A stretch of 64,000 nucleotides of DNA from Gnetum montanum (Eukaryota > Streptophyta > Gnetopsida > Gnetales > Gnetaceae), in the NCBI GenBank assembly GCA_015680685.1, contig MNCI01002924.1, positions 1-64,000 on the forward strand. Reading direction: 5' to 3'. The position numbers and the translations under genes are program-made. The notes below the pieces were generated by a model. The model did not search any database and was not told where the DNA came from. It saw only the letters and a program-made list of their open reading frames with translations. Numbering within the stretch: position 1 is the stretch's first letter; each line of letters opens with the position of its first letter. Shown here piece after piece: positions 57,551 to 64,000 of the stretch.

Positions 57551-60500
57551 TTAGATTCTCGGTGATGGTGGCTCTTCCATCGGTTACTTCCCTTTATCAT
57601 TAGGTTTCTTAAATTGATACCTATTTGGCAATGTTTGAAGTTTTTCCTCTTCTATCCTGGGATTTTGTACCATCCATGCTTATTGGACAATGTGTGGTTG
57701 TTACATCCCATGGGCATGACAACTGTAAAAATATCTTATTTGCTTTGACATGCCATGCCACAAACTGTCACCTTTCTTCTTCAAATTCCCTAGCCATTTT
57801 TCTTAACCCCTAATAATATGACATTTTTTAAGCTAGGTTTACTACCACATCTTTTTGGCCCTAATAGCTAGCCTTAACAACTTCTAGTTGTAAGTTTACC
57901 ACATGCAACTATTATAATGCATCCTTCCAGTTGGCAAAATTTTTCTCATACAAAGCATATATGATCGCTACTTGTTGTTCCAGTTCATTTTTGGGCTTGC
58001 TTGCTATCAACATGGCCAAGTTAGCATACTGGTGGCTTGCTAACCCCATGTACTTAGTTAAATCCTCAATCTACAGTCTTTGTTTTTGATCTCTGCCTAG
58101 TGGACATAGGCGAGGTTGTCTAGAATTGGTTGCTAATTAAGATTTTGTGCTAAAATGGTGCTAATCTTGGATTTTACCATCTGGATTTCCTTCTTGTTGA
58201 TTTGCTTATACATTTCCACATAGTCTTTAAAATGTTCCTTGAGACTCTCATGCTTCTTGGCCTCATTTTATCATGCACTTATTTCTATGGTAGACTTTTG
58301 ACAAATGGCATGGACTTCCTCCATTAACAATGTTTAATTTTCTCTAGCCAAGTGACTCATGTCTTGGTTGATCCAAACTAATTACTCTCAGAGTTGTTGG
58401 ATGCTCTCCTCAAGGACATTCTTTTATTTTTTCACATTAGTCAACCTTGCATTATCAGAAACTAATTATTTATTTTCTTCTTGTAAAGCAGCAAGTGCTT
58501 TGGCATGTGCATATGTTTAAGCCTCTACCACTAAAGCATCTGATACTACCTTCGCCTTTTCTTTTTCCATCCACATGTTATGATCTATTAGCCTATTCAC
58601 ATGGTCATTTTTGAATTGCTTAAGTTGGTTTAGTGCAACAAATTGTGTTGGGTCTCTTCGTTTGGCTCATAGGGTGGTAAACTCTTTTTGTAATATTCTA
58701 ACTTCATTTTTAGCATGCTCTACCTTGCTCTTGGCCATGACCAACTTACCCTTGGTGGCAATTAGTTTAGATTACATCGTAGTGATATCACCAGGGATAT
58801 TAAAGAGATTCTACATGACTTATCTTGTTTGTAGTAGTCTATTGAGTATATCCTCATGGTCAACCAAAGTCATCGAGGTACTAGCTAGCTTTTAAGTATC
58901 TCTTACTCTAGAAAGATTGGTTGGCAGCACAACAAGGACATTATAGAATTCTTTGATATGATCTATCATCACCTTAGCTACTCTTATTGCATCCTAATGC
59001 TGCATTACCATAACTATGGCTCCTTCTCCAATCTTAAGTATTACTTGGAAGGATGCAGCATTCCTTGATATTTGTTGTGACCATTCATTCACTCTTGCTA
59101 ACTACAATGAAATCTACCCCTTGGCAAGGTTTGTTGAAATTGTGGGCCTTACAGAGCTTTCCCTAACTTTATATAAGTTGGCTTCCTCCCTTGTTCCCCA
59201 GCTAATAGTTTTTGCAATTTATTGCAAATGGCTCATCAATGGCCTATAATCTTGCAATGGCGCTAGAACTTGTTGTTGTTGTTGTTATTTCTATTGCGAT
59301 TTCTTAATCTATTATTGACTGCTAGGCCTAGCCTATTGTTGTTGAACAGTAGCTGGAGTGCTACTAGTGAGTGTAATGCCTACTAGTTTTTCTTCCTGAT
59401 CTTTCTTTAGAGGCACTAGTTTGAGCATCTCTACATACAAAACATTCTGGGCCTTCATAGGGACATCATTAGTGTACCCTAGGATTCTAACTTATCAAGA
59501 TAGCTTCATAATAAGGCAAGGAAATGGAAGTGTTAACTTCCCTACCTTCTTTTGCTCAAACTTCCTTTAGATCTGAAGGAAGTAAAGATGGGCAATATTT
59601 GCATTGAATTTTCCCATTAGAATGACACTTCCTCTAGTCACATATGCCAATATTTGATTGAGCCTTTCGGTAGGGAATAAGTGATAGGCATTAATTTTGA
59701 AATATATCTTCTCTTAGGAGGTTAGCTCATTGTAGTCTTTATCATCCTTGCTATATGTCTATTGCAACCACAGTCTCTTTGCATCAGTGTTAGATCTAGT
59801 AGAGATTTGTGCCACGTTTGCCCCTTCATTGGGCAAATTGAAGGCCTTAGCTATATTGCCATTGAATAAGGTACTGAGACACCTTTAAATTTGACCATTG
59901 CCTCGGTGATGGGACGCGATATCGCGTATGCGATATCGCGGTGCGCCATCATATTTATAAATAAGAGGTGGCTCTCCCTTGTTTCATCATCCTAGGCTAG
60001 ATAGTAGGGAAACTCTGGCAGATTGATCACTCTAGAGATAGAATATTTTCCATGTGCCCGTAGTAGGAGTCCTAAAGTGAACAGATCTTTATTTGAGCAA
60101 ACATTGTACTTGAACACAAGTTTGTGTACGACAATAAAGACGAGCTTCTTGGATAAACCTTGCAGTGCATGGAATAGGCTAATTAGGATTTTATCTATTG
60201 CTATTTATTATCTATTATTTACTACTTTCTCTCTCAACCCTTCTCTCCTAGTTAAGTGCCTCAGTACTATCGCTTCGAGCACGTGCATTACGCGTGGTGA
60301 TCCCAGCAATGATTAGCATTTGGTAGCCACGGTTGCATCGGTTCAGGGTGTGTACGGTAAGTGGGAACGGATGTTGACGCTAGGTAATTTAGACTTAGTT
60401 CATTAGTTAGAGTTAGTAATTAGTTTGTCAACCCTTCACCTTGTTAGCATAGGAGACAAAAACATAAAAAGCTATAAAAATCATATACCTTAGACTTACT

Positions 60501-61070
60501 TAATCATACACCATGAGAACTACAAGTAAGTTTGGGAAGATAACAAATGATTAACCCTAAGTGTTCCATGGGCGTGTAGGCACTTAGTCTACAGAGTTCG
60601 ACTGGATCGCGCGTGCTACGCTCGTATTCGTATGGTTGAGTGTAGGGGTATCTCGCCACTCATCACTCGGCCTACTTATTATGCTAGAACTAGTATGTCT
60701 CTCCTAAGTACCTTTCTTCACTGCTTGTAAGTGTGGGCCAAAGTGGGAACACTTGGAGTTGCGTCTTTACTATTTCTAAAGAAAATTTTATGAATGGACC
60801 AAAATTAAGTTTCATGATGATCATGGACATGATTAATCTTTCTTGGATGGCCTGGAGACATTCAGGTGATAATGTGAGATGTTGTCCTTGTTCTGGTACT
60901 TGGAAAACTTCTACCTCCGCCTGGACAAAGTGCTATGTAGCAAAAGTTTGTTAATGGATATTGAAAGATTTAGCCTCTTGTTTTGCTTGTAGGGTTTTCT
61001 ACCCTATTTGGCCTCTTCCAGGGTCTTTTGGTCATTTGCCCCATGGTTGTGAAGGTCCTTCTTTTGGTAT
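57551..61070 (-). pseudogene. ORF2 of element F, split by solo LTR G
   Basis: Minus-strand relative of the D ORF2: PEQGQHLTLSPECLQAIQER near 60850-60910, LNFGPFIKF, then (after G) GSVILMGKFNANIAHLYFL at about 59590-59640 and LTLPFPCLIMKL near 59500, coiled-coil remnants 57900-59000, CPWDVTT and the ending EEPPSPRI with stop at 57551-57553. Many stops. The ATG of D corresponds to ATA at 61070. Confidence 0.7.
59907..60665 (+). repeat. Solo LTR G inserted in ORF2 of F
   Basis: 759 bp, TGATGGGACG...CTCATCA, flanked by the perfect duplication CTCGG (59902-59906 and 60666-60670). U3 has two cgcgatatcgcg palindromes at the very start; a TATA-like atttataaataag follows at about 59953-59965. R/U5 contains ttggtagccacgg and the shared ggttgagtgtagggg terminus. 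No internal sequence, so LTR-LTR recombination is likely. Confidence 0.92.
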
Positions 61071-61499
61071 TTTCTTTAAGGCCATCTACAATCAACAAAG
61101 GTTTGAAATGAGTGTTTATATTAGTTTCTTGTAGTTCTCTACCTTGCTCATGCCCCTAGTTAGATCAAGTTCTTATTATATTAGGATTGTAGAGTTAGAA
61201 AAATTTTCAAAAAGGAACCTTAAAGTGTTATATCCTTATAATTTACTTAGAACCCTTTGCTATTATCATTTTTGGTGCTTATCTATGGCTTAAAGTAATT
61301 GGCATGATTCATTAGGAAAACTGTTTAAGTGTTTTCGGCCTTTGTTTGCTTTATTGATTATAAAATTCTTAGTATCCTTTGAACTTACCCTTTATGATAT
61401 CTTTTAGGTGTTAGAAATTTTTGGTTCAAATTTTTAGTGATATCGCATAATACACCCCTTCAAGACTAAGTTGAGAGCTTTGGGATCAACAAGGTTCAC

Positions 61500-63110
61500 G
61501 AATTTTTTGAAATCGGAGCTACAAGGGTAAAGTTATGAGCTTTGGAAGTTAGCATGTTAGAGCTCTTGAAAGAAAAAAATGGAAAAAACTCTCGTCTTGC
61601 AAAATGGGGAATGGAAAATTTCGCTAACTACCTACACCTATAGTATTTTTATTAGTATTTTCAAAATTTTCCAGTGATTTTTGGCAAAAAAATTTAGTCA
61701 AATGGAATGTCTAGAAGATGTCAAGCTTTTCTAAAGGATCATGAGCCATCAATGATGCACAATTTTCAAGAATTTAGCATTTAAAGTTCAAGAAGAAAGA
61801 ATCTCAGGCAATGAAAGTTTATGGGTTGGGTAAGAAATGGGTAATGAACTTCAAATGTTTAGACAAATTATTTGACATGAAGGAAAGTTTTTATTGATTT
61901 GTGATTGTTTTGGAAGGCACAAGATGATGTGGAATTACTTGCTAGGTATGAAATACAAGAGTTATACATGTGGGTCCTTCCCAAAGCAAGCTCCAGTCCT
62001 TAGTGCCCTTGTATAACCACACTTACAAGTGTCCTTAGGCACATAAGGAGTTGAATGCAAGACATACTTGTCTAGCAAAATAGAGATGGTAGTATTACTA
62101 GATTTAGAAAATAACATTATATTATACAAAATGACAAGCGAGGATTAAATACATAATGAGGTGAGATGGATTGTAGAAGGGATCACTAAAATTGGGACAT
62201 GAGGTATCTTACCATAGGCACAATAAATTCTCGTGTAATTTTTGGCTAGAGTAATCATTAGCCTTTTGTTCCAAGATCCAAACTAAGTCTAGAACACTTT
62301 CTAGTAACATCGCATTGTGTCATTTCTTAAGTTCACCACCATAAGACTACCACTTATTGCAAAGAGTATTACCACTTGGTATGTTGTCCATTGGAGGAGT
62401 TTATTCATTACACTTCTTATTATTATCTTTTAATTTTTATTCTTTTCTTAGATTCTTGAGAAGCTCCATACCTTCAAGCATGGATAACATGTCTTTGCAG
62501 TGACATGGTAAGGTAGCACTTATTATACTCTTACTTCCATTTCTCATTAGATCTAAAAGAATATAATACATCTTTTAGTAATAGGATAGAACTCGTAGTA
62601 GTAATCCAAGAAAATCCACAAATTCCCTTGATGTCATACCCTTTACATTTCCCCTTAGTTCTTCACTCTTCAGTCTAGACATAATGATCACAAGTTTATT
62701 ATTAGTTTTATTATGAGAAGAATATCATTATGGCCATGGTAAGAACCTCTTATTGTTGGAATGAGTGGATGGATCTTGTGATCTCATTGTATAAATAATC
62801 AATCCCTTATGATCGATAATATAGGAAAATCTTCACTTTATCGGAACTACATATTGCCTTATTTGATGTGTTTTATTGGAAAATTGGAAAAAATATGTAT
62901 AAGTGAAATGAGAACAAAACATGAAAAATCATGAAGAATTAGAAAGGATATCAAAAATTAGAAAAATAAAAAAGAATGAATAATTATCAAAGAGTTTAGA
63001 AAATAGTGAAGAATAGTAGAAGTTCAAGAAATAAAAAGTATAAAAGAAAATGGAAAATATATCAAGAAAATAAAAAAGGTAATAAGAAAATGGAAAAATT
63101 TAGAGATACT
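61500..63110. other. AT-rich region right of element F
   Basis: No gene recognised. From about 62930 to 63110 it becomes a purine-rich, simple-sequence-like stretch (gaaaat, aagaaa words) leading into the minisatellite. Confidence 0.35.
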
Positions 63111-63114
63111 TATG

Positions 63115-63705
63115 TGTCCTAGTGGAAATGGTTCTTGGAGATGCCTCAAAATGATTCTTTGAGATACAAGAAAAAGGTTCTTCGAGATACCAGAAAATGG
63201 TTCTTAAGATATCAAAAAAATGTTTTTCAAGATACTAGAAAACTATTCTTTAACATAGTAGAAAAAGGTTCTTTAAGATACAAAAAAAAAGGTCCTTCAA
63301 GATACTAGAAAATGGTTCTTTAAGAAACTAGAAGAAGGTTCTTCAAGATGCTAGAAAAAGGTTCTTCAAGATAAGAGAAAATGGTTTCTTAAGATACTAG
63401 AAATTGGTTCTTCAACATACCAAAAAAAGGTTCTTTGAGATACCAAAAAGAGGTTCTTTGAGATATTAGAAAAAAATTCTTTGAAATACTAAAAAATAGT
63501 TTTTCAAAAATACTAGAAAAACTATTCTTTGAGATACTAGAAACTGAGTGTTTAGGATTCCAACAAAAGGTTCTTTGAGATACTAGAAAAAGATACTTTG
63601 AGATTCTAAAATATGGATCTTTAAGGTACCAAAAAATGTTTCTTTGAGATACCAACGAAATACTTTTTGAGATACTAAAAAAATGTTCTTTGAGATACCA
63701 CTAAT
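63115..63705 (+). repeat. 23-bp minisatellite, gatactagaaaaaggttctttga
   Basis: About 25 degenerate units with consensus ttctt(t/c)(a/g)agatac followed by tagaaaa(a/t)gg. Units vary by substitutions and a few 1-3 base length changes. An 88-codon minus-strand frame (63389-63655) is simply the repeat read through. Confidence 0.85.
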
Positions 63706-64000
63706 GCTAAGCTAAGGATCTTAGATCTTTTCTTGAAGATTGCAAAGAGAATTGAATGTGACATAGTGAAAATGCAGAAAATTCCATGCATTACTTCAAT
63801 TAATCAAAAATGTGAGCAAGTTGAAGACATTTGGGCAGGTTGGTTGGAATATTTAGTGGAATTAGGATATTAGTGGTATGGTTTGACCTACTAGATATTT
63901 ACTAATATGAGCTTATGTGGGCTGGATGGATGGTGAATATGCATGACACCTGAGGGGTAAGTTACCTAAATAATATAGGATCCCTCCCAAAGCATTTAGA
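63706..64000. other. Right edge of window
   Basis: AT-rich, nothing recognised. Confidence 0.3.

Larger units (their letters stand above)
56481..64000 (-). mobile_element. Element F: Athila-like element on minus strand, 5' side not delimited
   Basis: The 3' LTR (56481-57347) is at the left, ORF2 runs leftward from about 61070, and solo LTR G is inserted in it. The region upstream of ORF2 (61090-61480) still matches the ORF2 leader of D (tttttctaactct). No 5' LTR or gag is seen before the window ends; F may stop well before 64000, since beyond about 61500 I see no family similarity. Confidence 0.7.

Noticed and set aside
63115-63705. CRISPR-like regular repeat
   Set aside because: Contiguous degenerate repeats without unique spacers in a plant genome; a minisatellite.

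Overview
The window looks like part of a large, repeat-rich land-plant nuclear genome. It is AT-rich, with one intron-containing housekeeping gene in a matrix of LTR retrotransposons, tRNA-derived SINEs and LINE remnants. A gymnosperm or similarly bloated genome would fit, but the species cannot be fixed from sequence alone. One 807-base N gap (40639-41445) and four single-n joins flanked by exact or near-exact duplicates mark it as a draft assembly.

The only gene that looks functional is PRP19/MAC3, the spliceosome-associated U-box/WD40 protein, on the minus strand at 27307-34669. I could trace 18 coding exons giving a complete 525-residue protein with no frame damage; one intron uses a GC-AG border. 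SINE and LINE relics lie on both sides.

Left arm (1-22240): element A, an Athila-like element cut by the window edge (1-3912, 3' LTR 2894-3912), is followed by element E, a decayed Tat/Ogre-type Ty3 element (about 4140-22240). E has gag, protease, a candidate protease-RT intron of about 7 kb, and RT, RNase H, a second archaeal-type RNase H and integrase. Inside the candidate intron, on the opposite strand, is a decayed multi-part gene with an FCP1/HAD-phosphatase-like segment and a plant-mobile-domain-like segment.

Middle (22330-36503): a minus-strand SINE cluster, a LINE remnant, AT-rich sequence with short tandem repeats, PRP19, another SINE and another LINE remnant.

Right arm (36504-64000): a nested stack. 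Outer element C (36504-56071, target duplication CTAGT) carries two later insertions in its second gene: element B (39173-44913, duplication GCTAG) and element D (45912-54809, GTATG/GTATA). All share a tRNA-Asp-type primer site, an Athila-like gag and a second gene (ORF2) that joins a basic N-terminus, a domain resembling the 'putative plant transposon protein' family and a long coiled coil. No RT or integrase is visible in B, C or D, so this looks like a family mobilised in trans. A minus-strand relative F (from 56481) is interrupted by a solo LTR, G (59907-60665, duplication CTCGG). The window ends in a 23-bp minisatellite.

The most unusual features are (1) the pol-less family whose ORF2 has its own U3-like palindrome-plus-TATA cassette and a 3' splice site abutting its ATG, and (2) the antisense phosphatase-like/mobile-domain gene inside the candidate intron of the Ogre-type element.
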